Below are positions 1-7,677 of a stretch of 32,987 nucleotides of DNA, piece by piece (within the stretch, counting starts at the first letter, position 1; every line of letters starts with the position of its first letter). The stretch is from Candidatus Auribacterota bacterium (lineage in GTDB: Bacteria; Auribacterota; Tritonobacteria; UBA1439): contig JAPLCX010000036.1 of assembly GCA_026392035.1 (NCBI GenBank), positions 1-32,987 of the forward strand, in the 5' to 3' direction. The notes under the pieces are model-generated. The model worked only from the letters and a program-made list of their open reading frames with translations, ran no database searches and was not told the origin of the DNA. The translations under genes and the position numbers were made by a program.

Positions 1-463
1 TACCAAAACGCCGGCGCAACCGATTCACCACCGGCGCCAGCGTCTTTACATCCGTCGTGTTGCCCGGCCACATCTCACAGCATATCGGTCTGCCCTCCGA
101 ATCAAGCACCACCCCCACGACCATCTGCTTCAAGTCCGGTCGATGATCTTTTGAATTGCCACGCTCGCCGAGATTTCCTCCTTCTCCCTCGAAATAAATA
201 CTCGTCGTGTCAAAAAAGACCATATCGAAGCCGCAGAAAAGATCCCGGGTATGCTCAAACAACAATTCCTCCACCGTTCTAAAACCGCCTTGCTCAAATG
301 AAGATTGAAGAAGCTCCCCTGAGAATTCAAGTTTGTAAGTAAAAGGGATACCGGGGCCTTTTATCTTGAATAAGAACGCTTCACCACCAGCCCTCCCTGG
401 CTTAATTTGTTCAATCTGAACTTCAAAGCCGTTGCCCAGCTCTCTAACAATATGATCTACCAT
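1..463 (-). CDS. IS1634/IS4-superfamily transposase, fragment running off the window
   Basis: The minus frame is open from ATG at 463 to the window edge (154 codons). It contains FFDTTSIYFEGEGG, SKDHRPDLKQMVVGVV and EMWPGNTTDV, the signature of IS1634-type DDE transposases around the first catalytic aspartate. These proteins normally carry a few hundred residues before this block. Here only about 85 precede it, and I do not recognise the stretch with QIEQIKPGRAGGEAF. An in-frame stop at 494-496 closes the frame upstream. The gene therefore seems to have lost or exchanged its N-terminal part and is probably inactive. The C-terminal end lies outside the window, and no terminal inverted repeat could be assigned. 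Confidence 0.8.
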   Translation of the reverse strand, partial: MVDHIVRELGNGFEVQIEQIKPGRAGGEAFLFKIKGPGIPFTYKLEFSGELLQSSFEQGGFRTVEELLFEHTRDLFCGFDMVFFDTTSIYFEGEGGNLGERGNSKDHRPDLKQMVVGVVLDSEGRPICCEMWPGNTTDVKTLAPVVNRLRRRFG

Positions 464-617
464 AGAATCCCCCAAGATTTTGATACTGTTACGCTAATGA
501 GTTGTTGTATCCCTCTTCGCAGTTAGTTGTATTATAAAGGTTGAATGATGAGTAATGAAAAACTGTTCTTTATCACAACTGGTGGCATAACAATCAAGAA
601 TGGATACAAGAGTTGGA

Positions 618-2288
618 TTAGAGATTCTCTGCATCAGTATGCGGTATGAAGAGCGAGGCGATGAACTCGTCCATGTAGCGCGGGTGGGTGCTCAGGTCGA
701 GGTAGGTGATTCTGTCGGCGAGCGCGCTGATATCAACCCTTTTCTCTTCTGACAGCAGGATCAGGTTCGCGCCCCAGAGGGAGCCGTTCCCGATGTACTC
801 GAACCGGTCGAGCGGGAGGTTGGGGAGCATGCCGATGGCAACGGCGTTCGATGCGTTGATCGCTTCTCCGAGCCGGCCGGCGATCACGACGCGCTCGATT
901 GAAGATGCCGCAAGCTCAACGCTCCTGAGCATCGTGAGGATCGCAGCCTGTATGGCCGCCTTGGTGCGGAGGAGCTTTTTGAAATCAACGCCGGTCAGGG
1001 AGATCTCTCTGGGCGCGCCGCCCTCGCCAGTCCTCCTCACGATATAGGCGGGATGCCCCTGCCGCTCCTCCAGGCGCGGACAGCCTCGATCCCTGTTCAG
1101 AGTGCACTTCCTGTCGAGGATGCCATGCCGGAAAAGCTCGGCCATCAGATCGATCATTCCCGAGCCGCAGAGGCCGCGCGCGGGAGCGCCGGTGATGGTC
1201 TTAAGCACGGGGGATGCGTCCAGGTGCTTGATTTCGACAGCCTCCACGGCGCCGGGGGCGGCCATCATGCCGCTGCTGATACCCACACCCTCCAGCGCGG
1301 GTCCGGTGGAACAGGCGCAGCCCATCATCCACTCGCGGTTTCCCAGAATGATCTCGCCGTTCGTCCCTGCGTCAATGAAAAGGATTACCTCACCCGATTC
1401 GTGCATACGGCAGGCGAGCACGCCCGCGAGCACGTCACCACCGACGTAACTCCCGATACCCGGCGCGAACATGAGAGGGGCGCGGGGGTTGACCGTGAGC
1501 CGCGCCTCGCCCGCGGGGATCACGGGGTAGCGGGTGCGCACGCGGGTGGTTGAGTCGAGCCTGATCGGCGAGGGATCCAGGCCGAGGAACAGGTGGATCA
1601 TGGTCGTGTTGCCCGCCATGGCCGCACTGGAAACCTCATCCGGTCGCGCCCCGGAATGTTCCATGAGGCGCGCGATGACTCCGTTGATCGTTTCGAGGGC
1701 GAGGCCGCGCAGCCGATCGAGCCCGCCCCGGCGCTGGGCGTAGACGATGCGGCTGATGATGTCCGCGCCACAGGAGAGTTGCCGGTTGTAGGCGGCGGCG
1801 CGCGCGCGGTAGTTGCCCGTTTCGAGGTCAACGAGTTCAGCGACCACGGTGGTCGTGCCGAGATCGAGGGCAAGACCGAGAAGGGGGTGGCCGGCCATGC
1901 GCTTCTCGGGCGGCGGAGACAGGGCGAGACCGCTGAGGGCGTGCGCCCGCTTCCGGTCATCTTCAGTGAGCAGTACCGCGGCGAAGTCGAGATCCGCAGA
2001 AGGAAGAAGCGATTCCTCCGGCACGAACACCACGCAATCGCCTGTCACGCGCGCGCCACAGGCGAGCCGGTAACCACGCCGTTCCTGCTCGGGAGTGATC
2101 GAGATGTGAGGAGTGGGAGCGCAGTCACCCGCCTCGATTTTTACGAGGCACTGGCCGCATGTCCCCTGACCACCGCACTCAGCTTTTATCGGGATGCCGA
2201 GGAGGAGGGCAGCGTCGTAAAGTGCTCCGCCCGCTTTAATGTCAACTTCTTTTCCCGAAGGGAGAAACTTGACCCTGTGCAATTTCAT
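618..2288 (-). CDS. RACo-type reductive activator of corrinoid protein (2Fe-2S + ASKHA ATPase)
   Basis: This 556-residue protein has an N-terminal plant-type 2Fe-2S ferredoxin domain with ligands C38, C44, C47 and C77. After a linker, an actin-like ATPase domain of the DUF4445 type carries DLGTTT (142-147), MAGNTTM (224-230) and FIDAGTNGEI (304-313). This is the architecture of RACo, which uses ATP to drive an electron uphill and return the cob(II)alamin of the corrinoid iron-sulfur protein to cob(I)alamin in the cytoplasm. It is the last gene of the minus-strand acs operon, directly after acsC, so AcsCD is its likely substrate. A MITE-like element ends three bases before the ATG. The bases just upstream of the start come from that element and show no Shine-Dalgarno motif. 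Confidence 0.92.
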   Translation of the reverse strand: MKLHRVKFLPSGKEVDIKAGGALYDAALLLGIPIKAECGGQGTCGQCLVKIEAGDCAPTPHISITPEQERRGYRLACGARVTGDCVVFVPEESLLPSADLDFAAVLLTEDDRKRAHALSGLALSPPPEKRMAGHPLLGLALDLGTTTVVAELVDLETGNYRARAAAYNRQLSCGADIISRIVYAQRRGGLDRLRGLALETINGVIARLMEHSGARPDEVSSAAMAGNTTMIHLFLGLDPSPIRLDSTTRVRTRYPVIPAGEARLTVNPRAPLMFAPGIGSYVGGDVLAGVLACRMHESGEVILFIDAGTNGEIILGNREWMMGCACSTGPALEGVGISSGMMAAPGAVEAVEIKHLDASPVLKTITGAPARGLCGSGMIDLMAELFRHGILDRKCTLNRDRGCPRLEERQGHPAYIVRRTGEGGAPREISLTGVDFKKLLRTKAAIQAAILTMLRSVELAASSIERVVIAGRLGEAINASNAVAIGMLPNLPLDRFEYIGNGSLWGANLILLSEEKRVDISALADRITYLDLSTHPRYMDEFIASLFIPHTDAENL

Positions 2289-2291
2289 AAT

Positions 2292-2459
2292 AAGGGGACA
2301 GGCTACTTTATCAGCCGCAACCCTTTTGTTGCTAGTAAGTTATAGCCAGATCTGTCGACATAATGGAACGACACGACTTAACTGCAAATTATCTGCAAGC
2401 ACCGTATGGAACACTTTCCATGGGAAGGCGATAGGTGTCATAAAGTAGCCTGTCCCCTT
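2292..2459. repeat. MITE-like element with 20-bp perfect terminal inverted repeats
   Basis: AAGGGGACAGGCTACTTTAT at 2292-2311 returns as its exact reverse complement at 2440-2459, enclosing about 128 bp with no gene. The core contains a small hairpin (TGGAA at 2407-2411, TTCCA at 2416-2420). The size, perfect ends and lack of a gene fit a non-autonomous miniature element. The end sequence resembles sites associated with IS200-like/REP-associated (Y1) transposases, but that link is from memory. The element fills the gap between acsC and the corrinoid activator gene. It encodes the last residues and stop of acsC and sits directly before the next start codon. Confidence 0.75.
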
Positions 2460-3799
2460 TTCTTACACACGTCCTTCATGTAGGCGGGGATATCGGCGGA
2501 TTCCTGCGGCCCCACCATGACATTCCAGCCAGGGAGCTTGTCCTCCAGATCGCCGCTGATCATCGCCACGTATCCGGGGATGATGATGCGCCTGTGGGGA
2601 ACGGATGTAGTAAGCCCGTGGGCTGTCACTGCTTTCGCGATCACCTCCGCGTTGAACTTCCCTGCGGCCCAGGCGGTGAGGACCGACTGCCCCTCCGCGT
2701 CGGTGACGAGGAGGCGTGACGGGATCTCCGAGGCCTCGATCTCGGTTGACACCATGAAGTAGGTGAGGGAAAAGTTTGTGGTGACGAGGAGCGGGGAATC
2801 CTCGGCGGCTTCCCCGATCCGGTAGATTCCCGGATCGACCTGGAGCGGTTTCTGCGGATCGGTGTAGATATTTTGTCTCAGGGTCAGGAGCGGCAGGTAC
2901 TCCCACAGGGCCGGTTCCTCAATAACGATCACCGAGGCGTATTTGCATATTCCTCCCGCTGCGGCCACGGCGCCCTCGTAACCGCTGCCGCGGGCCGACA
3001 TGATGAGCGGAAAGCCCGTTCCGGGGAACGACCGGGAGAGCGCGCGCCGGCGCAGGAGGGTGAAGTCCCTGAGCCTGGTCGCGGCGCCGTCGCTCATTGG
3101 CGCGAGAAGTATGTCCTCAACGCCCGACTGTTCAACCCGGCAGGCGAGCGCGGTGAGCTCGTCGATTCCTCCGGGCCCTTCTACGACGAGAGGGACAGAG
3201 AATCTTTTCGCGAGCGCGGCCACCTCATCAGCGTGTGCGATTTCCGCCCCCCAGAGGAGAGGGCGTGAGCTGCCGGCGACGTCCAGCCCCGCGCTGATAC
3301 AGAGGGCGTTTCTGGAAATCAGCACGAGCGGCAGCGGGCACTTCTCCTGAACCGTCCTGATGGTCTCCGCGAACCTCTCCGGCGCTCCGCTCGTTTCCTT
3401 CACCGCGATGAGGTCGAGTGCCAGGCGCTCCCCCGCGCGCTCAACTAAAAACGAGCAGGCGAGCTGTAATCGCGAGAGCAGTTCATCGCGTTCCATGGCA
3501 TCATCCACCTGGGCGGCGAGCGCGGTCTTGTGGAAGAAGGTCTTCTCGTGCCGGAACATCACAAGTTCCTCACCGATGCTGACCGCGCGATCGCCGGTCC
3601 CGATGCTCACGAGCCTGATGGGCGGGGCGGCTGCGGCGCCGAGCTTTTCGCGCGCCTCGTCTGAGACATAGGGACAGGCATCCAGCTTGGCCTGTTTCGC
3701 CGCGAGCTTCATGGCGAAGGCGAGGCATGTCTGGGAGCCGCACTCCTTGCAATTCTTGTTCGGCAGCAGCTTAAAAATCTGTAGTCCAGTCAGTTTCAT
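2438..3799 (-). CDS. acsC: Corrinoid iron-sulfur protein, large (gamma) subunit
   Basis: The 453-residue protein begins with a 4Fe-4S domain (C17, C20, C25, C42), followed by a TIM-barrel region and a C-terminal cobamide-binding domain. It matches AcsC/CdhE. With AcsD it forms the CFeSP, which carries a methyl group on cobalt from methyl-tetrahydrofolate to acetyl-CoA synthase. The 4Fe-4S cluster passes the reactivating electron to cobalt. It lies between acsD and the RACo activator in one operon. The last seven residues (KRGQATL) and the TGA stop are encoded by the terminal repeat of the adjacent MITE-like element, so the native C-terminus has been replaced. I see no good Shine-Dalgarno before the ATG at 3799. 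Confidence 0.92.
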   Translation of the reverse strand: MKLTGLQIFKLLPNKNCKECGSQTCLAFAMKLAAKQAKLDACPYVSDEAREKLGAAAAPPIRLVSIGTGDRAVSIGEELVMFRHEKTFFHKTALAAQVDDAMERDELLSRLQLACSFLVERAGERLALDLIAVKETSGAPERFAETIRTVQEKCPLPLVLISRNALCISAGLDVAGSSRPLLWGAEIAHADEVAALAKRFSVPLVVEGPGGIDELTALACRVEQSGVEDILLAPMSDGAATRLRDFTLLRRRALSRSFPGTGFPLIMSARGSGYEGAVAAAGGICKYASVIVIEEPALWEYLPLLTLRQNIYTDPQKPLQVDPGIYRIGEAAEDSPLLVTTNFSLTYFMVSTEIEASEIPSRLLVTDAEGQSVLTAWAAGKFNAEVIAKAVTAHGLTTSVPHRRIIIPGYVAMISGDLEDKLPGWNVMVGPQESADIPAYMKDVCKKRGQATL

Positions 3800-3810
3800 A
3801 ATGTATTTTC

Positions 3811-3952
3811 AGCACGGAGACGCGGAGGACACAGAGATATAGAAAATCTTCATCTCTAAAAGAGCAAGAAGAAAAGAGAACATCAAAAACTCTTTTCTCT
3901 TTTACTCTTTGTAATAACAGAAACTTATTACTCCGTGCCCCCGTGGTTCACG
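3811..3952. repeat. Nested imperfect inverted repeat in the acsD-acsC spacer
   Basis: The left arm (3811-3837) is built from CACGGAG/CGCGGAG/CACAGAG words. The right arm (3930-3952) contains ACTCCGTGCCCCCGTGG, roughly its reverse complement. Between them lies a second purine-rich/pyrimidine-rich pair (AAAAGAG-type words near 3858-3880 against CTCTTTT-type words near 3891-3910). The right arm contains the stop codon of acsD. There is no clear T-run typical of an intrinsic terminator. The same architecture with other words recurs in other spacers of this window. Confidence 0.6.
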
Positions 3953-4907
3953 TTTTTACCATCAATTCGTCTATTGTCTTTTCGACGGCGGCGATCGCAT
4001 CCGGGTGGCGCATGACGAGTATATCCGCGCCCGCATAGAGCAGGGATGCCGCGGTCGCGATTTCCCACAATATGCCGCGCTTTTTCCTGTCTCCCCAGAG
4101 CGGCTCTTTCTCTTCCGGTACCTTCACCTCCTTCACTTTCCACACCTCCTGGCCGACGAAGCAGATGAACGGCATCTGCATCATCGCGTCACCGTCGAGG
4201 GCCTGGAGGCGGATGCGCTCCATGACCGAGTACGTGTACTCCATCCCATATCCCAGGCCGCCGGTGAGCGGGTCGATGACAATCCGGTCCGGGGGGAAGT
4301 GGAGGTCGGAAATGAGGATGTTGAGCTGCTTGCAGAGGTTCACGTCGATCGGCGTTTCAGCAATCACGGCGTGGCCGTACGCCATCGCGCTCGCCACAGG
4401 GGTCTTGTAGTGTTCCTCAACCGCAGATGCGAGGAGGCAGCGCTCACCCTGCGCGGCTTCGGCGCAGGCGCTGAGGACCTGGTTCTGTTTCTCTCCCGGC
4501 CCGGCGCCCTTGATGATCAGGGGAACATTCACCTCCCTGAGAAGGCGCGTCACCAGCTCCGCTGCTTCGGCGCCGCTCCGGTTCTCCCTGTCGGGGTGCG
4601 TGCCCCGCAGAGTGAGGCAGATGAGCCTGGCACCTCTCCTCTCAACAACAGATCTTGCCCACGCGATCGGCTCATCGAGCACGTCGAGATATGGCTCGGC
4701 GGCTGTATCACACCAGTCGTGGGGCCGTACGTCCGTCACTTCCCATGCGACGATCGGCCTGTTCGGATACGTTCCCTCGAAGTGGTGGAAGGGAAGGCAA
4801 TTCTGTCCGCCGATCTCCAGGGAAAAGGCACGTGTGCCGCCGTCCACCGGGGTGTTGCCGATACGGACAGCATGAATATGGCTCGTGGATTTCTTCTGTA
4901 TCTCCAT
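3948..4907 (-). CDS. acsD: Corrinoid iron-sulfur protein, small (delta) subunit
   Basis: With the start chosen here the protein has 319 residues, close to the usual AcsD length. It has a TIM-barrel fold with DPLTGGLGYGMEYTYS and the closing MRHPDA motif of AcsD/CdhD. It forms the heterodimer with AcsC and caps the cobamide. The frame opens at 4979, but the extra 24 N-terminal residues are translated from a low-complexity repeat and overlap the tail of the broken gene upstream. The ATG at 4907, giving MEIQKKSTS, is therefore preferred. A TATAAT on the minus strand at about 4915-4910 is too close to the start to judge. The stop codon lies in an intergenic inverted repeat. Confidence 0.9.
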   Translation of the reverse strand: MEIQKKSTSHIHAVRIGNTPVDGGTRAFSLEIGGQNCLPFHHFEGTYPNRPIVAWEVTDVRPHDWCDTAAEPYLDVLDEPIAWARSVVERRGARLICLTLRGTHPDRENRSGAEAAELVTRLLREVNVPLIIKGAGPGEKQNQVLSACAEAAQGERCLLASAVEEHYKTPVASAMAYGHAVIAETPIDVNLCKQLNILISDLHFPPDRIVIDPLTGGLGYGMEYTYSVMERIRLQALDGDAMMQMPFICFVGQEVWKVKEVKVPEEKEPLWGDRKKRGILWEIATAASLLYAGADILVMRHPDAIAAVEKTIDELMVKT

Positions 4908-4920
4908 ATAATTATAAGGC

Positions 4921-5362
4921 AAACCCGAAACTCGAAATAAACCCAAAACCACAAACTCAAAATAGAGATCTATTGACATTTTGCAACTATTGAGCCAAAT
5001 ATTTTCATGAGTTCAGTAACTTCTCCGATCAGCACATCTTTATCTTTCAGGTGAATCTTCATGAGGCTCGCTTAACTTGAGCCGGTAGGCAGTTTCCTTT
5101 GCCTCCTTACGTGATATCTTTATTCTCATAACAAAATCCTTTTTACTCAACGAATCTTCAGCTTCTATATAGTTTGCACCGATAGAGCCTGCTGATCGGA
5201 TTAGCTGTGTGGCTATCTCAGTATTTGGAATTGTCTTAGGTAGAGCATTTACATAAGGTACGACTGTCTGTGCGAAACGGCAGGTTCTATCCGATAGGTC
5301 ATAAGGTTTTGTATTTTGGATTTTATCCATTCGGGTTTGTTTAGGGTTTCGAGTTTCGGGTT
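4921..5362. repeat. 17-bp inverted repeats flanking the four-helix-bundle gene
   Basis: AAACCCGAAACTCGAAA at 4921-4937 is the exact reverse complement of TTTCGAGTTTCGGGTTT at 5346-5362. Each side extends into further degenerate AAACC/GGGTTT words. Together they bracket the broken four-helix-bundle gene, and the whole block sits inside the acs operon between acsB and acsD. This may be the flank of a small inserted module or another example of the spacer-type inverted repeat with a gene lodged in its loop. Confidence 0.6.
4970..5330 (-). pseudogene. Four-helix-bundle protein (23S rRNA intervening-sequence/S23 family), frameshifted
   Basis: The first frame (5330 to 5040, 96 codons) gives a protein with DRTCRFAQTVVPYV, IATQLIRSAGSIGANYIEAE and RIKISRKEAKETAYRLKL, the hallmark of the four-helix-bundle proteins often encoded in 23S rRNA intervening sequences. 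It then runs into a short unrelated tail. The expected last helix is present in another frame, reading KDVLIGEVTELMKIFGSIVA and ending at TAG 4970-4972. One frameshift near 5060-5085 thus separates two halves of a normal ~120-residue protein. The break could be real decay or a sequencing or assembly error. The function of the family is not established. The gene interrupts the spacing of the acs operon and is bracketed by inverted repeats. Confidence 0.8.
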
Positions 5363-5369
5363 TAGGATT

Positions 5370-7553
5370 TTACAGCAGCCACTCCATCGCCAGTGCCGGG
5401 TGTTTCACCTTCTTGAGGAAGTCGAGGAGCATTGCCGGGTCGGTGGTGACGGTCTCATCGGCGATTTTCGAGAGGAGGTCCCGTTCACCGATCTCTTCAC
5501 AGCGCCTCCTGAGCTCTTCGCCCAGCTTCCCCTTGATCTCCTTTGTCATCCAGACGATGCGCCTCAATCCCCCCTCAGCCGAGATGAATTTTTTGCTCAG
5601 GAGATAGCGCGTCCCGATGCCGATGAAGCCGGGCGTCTGCTGGCCGCCGCCGACCACACCCGCGAGTTCCGAGAAGCTCATGCCGCACGGAGTCTGTCCC
5701 TTGAATTCCCTGTTCACCACCATGAAGCCGTTGGTATCGGGGAGGATTGCCACAATGCATTCGAAGCAGCCGCAGGACGTCATCGGGTCGTCCATGATCG
5801 AGTAGGCGCTGAAGCTCGCGATCGCGCGGTTCGAGCGCTCGTACACGAACGCGTTGATGTCGGCCCACTTGCCCTTGACCGCATCGAGCACCTTGCCCTT
5901 CTTCACGGGCTGGTTGGCGCCGGTCGGGTTGATCTCGTACGCTGCCTTCCCGTCGAGCCAGTTGTACGCGCCGCAGAGACCGAGGCGCTCGGGGGTGATG
6001 ATGCACACGTGGTTCGGGGCGTACGACTGACAGAGCTGGCATGAGTAGAAGAAATCCACCGCCTCGTCGGTGAGGCCCCTCAGGCGGCGGTCGCGCTCGT
6101 CATATGCCTGCTTCGCGCGCGGCACCCACTCCCGCATGTCTTTTTCCTCCGTGTAGAGCGTGACCTGGACCTTGTCGACGATCGCGGGAAAATCGTTGAT
6201 GAGCTTCGCCCTGAGGAGCTCTCCGAGGTGTGTGATCCGGAAGCCCGCCTTCTTCGCTTCCTTGCTGATCCTCAGCCAGACAACCTCGCGCTGCCCGATG
6301 TGCATGACCCCCATTGCCTGACTCAGGAAATGGTGGATGTGGCGCTCGAGGATGGCCTCAAAATCCTTCTGCATCTTGCGGCCCGCAACCCTCACGACGA
6401 TGCCGAGGGGGAGGGCGCCGCCCTCCTCGACACGGTCAAGGTCGGGGCCGACGAGCTCGATCACGCCGTCGCGCACATCCCCCGCCGGAGCGCTGAACAC
6501 GTACTCGAACGCCTGGCTGTATTTTCCGCCGAACTGGATCGCCATATCTTCCTTGCGGACGCGTTCTCCCTCGAAGGCAGGGCCGTAGCGAACGGGGATG
6601 GGGATTTTCGTGATGCGGACCTTGATCCCGCGCACCTCGATCGCCTTCTCCGCCATCCGGTCGTATGGTATGGAAGCGACGATGAGGTCCTTTTTATCAG
6701 GGCCGAAGGCCAGGATCTCCGGAACCGCGCTGTCGGAGAGTATCGGGAAGCCGAAGTTGAGCGCCCCCGCGGCGATGGCGATTCTGACGTCGTCGAGCGG
6801 GCCGAGGGCGATGACAAACGCGTGCACGCGCGCGCGGTTGTAGTTCAGGATCTCCTCTCCCCCGTTTCCCTCCCTCGGAGTGATGCCGCCGAAGGTCATC
6901 GCCGCGCGTGCGGCGAAACCGAGCGCGTATACCGCCGCAGTGAGGTCCTTGCCGTAGGGGACGAGGAAGGTGTCCCAGTTCATCTGGACGCGATCCTCGG
7001 CGAGCTGTTCGGCGAGGCTCACGCCGTTCGTATCACCGGCCATGACCACGAGGATGTTCCGCTCCTGGAGATCGCGCACCAGGTTGACGGCGATCTCTTT
7101 CGAGGGCGCGGCGCCGACGATCGCAGCGATACCCGGCATGCTGCCATCCACCAACTTCACCCCCTGGCTCCGGAGGAGTGCGTCACTGGTCGGTCCGAGC
7201 CAGATGCCGGTGTGGGGAGGGCCGTCCAGGTGCCGGATCGCCTCGATTGCCTCGGCAGCCATGATCGTCGCGCGTCCCGCAGCCAGCGCCTCGTCGAGCG
7301 TGGGGAGCGCGCCGCCCTCCTCGCGGAGGAGCGCGCGGCATCCGGCGAACGCTTTTTTCAATTGGCCGAGTGTTGTCACTTTAAGGCCCGTGATGGCGTA
7401 GATCACGGGGAGGCAGTAGGCCGTGTCGGGGAAGGAAACCGCATGCGCCTCTCCCTTCCCGGCGAGCGCTTTTTCGAGTATGCCCTCAGCGAGCCCGACC
7501 ACCGTGCGCGCGCCTGAAACCGCTCCGTTAAGGATGATTGAAATATCTTTCAT
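5370..7553 (-). CDS. acsB: Acetyl-CoA synthase, bacterial type (CODH/ACS alpha subunit)
   Basis: The 727-residue protein is full length for bacterial AcsB, including the N-terminal CODH-contacting domain missing from archaeal CdhC. The A-cluster ligands are all visible: C505, C508, C517 and C527 in the CQLCQSY...NHVC...LGLC region, and C594-G-C596 in MTSCGCFEC. They match the Moorella numbering with a shift of one. It condenses a methyl group from CFeSP, CO made by CODH, and CoA into acetyl-CoA. The ATG at 7553 is preceded by GAGGAT on the minus strand. It follows the core MetE gene and precedes acsD. The partner CODH subunit is not in the window, and the probable nickel chaperone lies at 20336-21106. 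Confidence 0.96.
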   Translation of the reverse strand: MKDISIILNGAVSGARTVVGLAEGILEKALAGKGEAHAVSFPDTAYCLPVIYAITGLKVTTLGQLKKAFAGCRALLREEGGALPTLDEALAAGRATIMAAEAIEAIRHLDGPPHTGIWLGPTSDALLRSQGVKLVDGSMPGIAAIVGAAPSKEIAVNLVRDLQERNILVVMAGDTNGVSLAEQLAEDRVQMNWDTFLVPYGKDLTAAVYALGFAARAAMTFGGITPREGNGGEEILNYNRARVHAFVIALGPLDDVRIAIAAGALNFGFPILSDSAVPEILAFGPDKKDLIVASIPYDRMAEKAIEVRGIKVRITKIPIPVRYGPAFEGERVRKEDMAIQFGGKYSQAFEYVFSAPAGDVRDGVIELVGPDLDRVEEGGALPLGIVVRVAGRKMQKDFEAILERHIHHFLSQAMGVMHIGQREVVWLRISKEAKKAGFRITHLGELLRAKLINDFPAIVDKVQVTLYTEEKDMREWVPRAKQAYDERDRRLRGLTDEAVDFFYSCQLCQSYAPNHVCIITPERLGLCGAYNWLDGKAAYEINPTGANQPVKKGKVLDAVKGKWADINAFVYERSNRAIASFSAYSIMDDPMTSCGCFECIVAILPDTNGFMVVNREFKGQTPCGMSFSELAGVVGGGQQTPGFIGIGTRYLLSKKFISAEGGLRRIVWMTKEIKGKLGEELRRRCEEIGERDLLSKIADETVTTDPAMLLDFLKKVKHPALAMEWLL

Positions 7554-7567
7554 GGATCCTCGTTTCT

Positions 7568-7665
7568 AAACCACTGAGTGCATTGAGAACGCCGGACTTA
7601 GTTACATCGCATAGTAATCCAATTGAAAATAACTCCCTATCTCAACTCAATGCCCTCAGTGGTTT
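7568..7665. repeat. Inverted repeat between core metE and acsB (ACCACTGAG words)
   Basis: AAACCACTGAGTGCATTGAG at 7568-7587 pairs with CTCAATGCCCTCAGTGGTTT at 7646-7665, with one mismatch in 20, around a 58-base AT-rich loop. Both flanking genes read leftwards. The T-run needed for a classical terminator is absent. The same ACCACTGAG words recur at 16187-16258. Confidence 0.7.
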
Positions 7666-7677
7666 CGCATAATCAGA

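Noticed and set aside
4005-4940. 311-codon plus-strand frame opposite acsD
   Set aside because: Shadow of acsD, with His/Arg-rich unnatural composition.
6228-7517. Long plus-strand open frame (429 codons) opposite acsB
   Set aside because: It is the antisense shadow of acsB, whose conserved A-cluster motifs fix the coding strand; high G+C keeps the opposite frame open.
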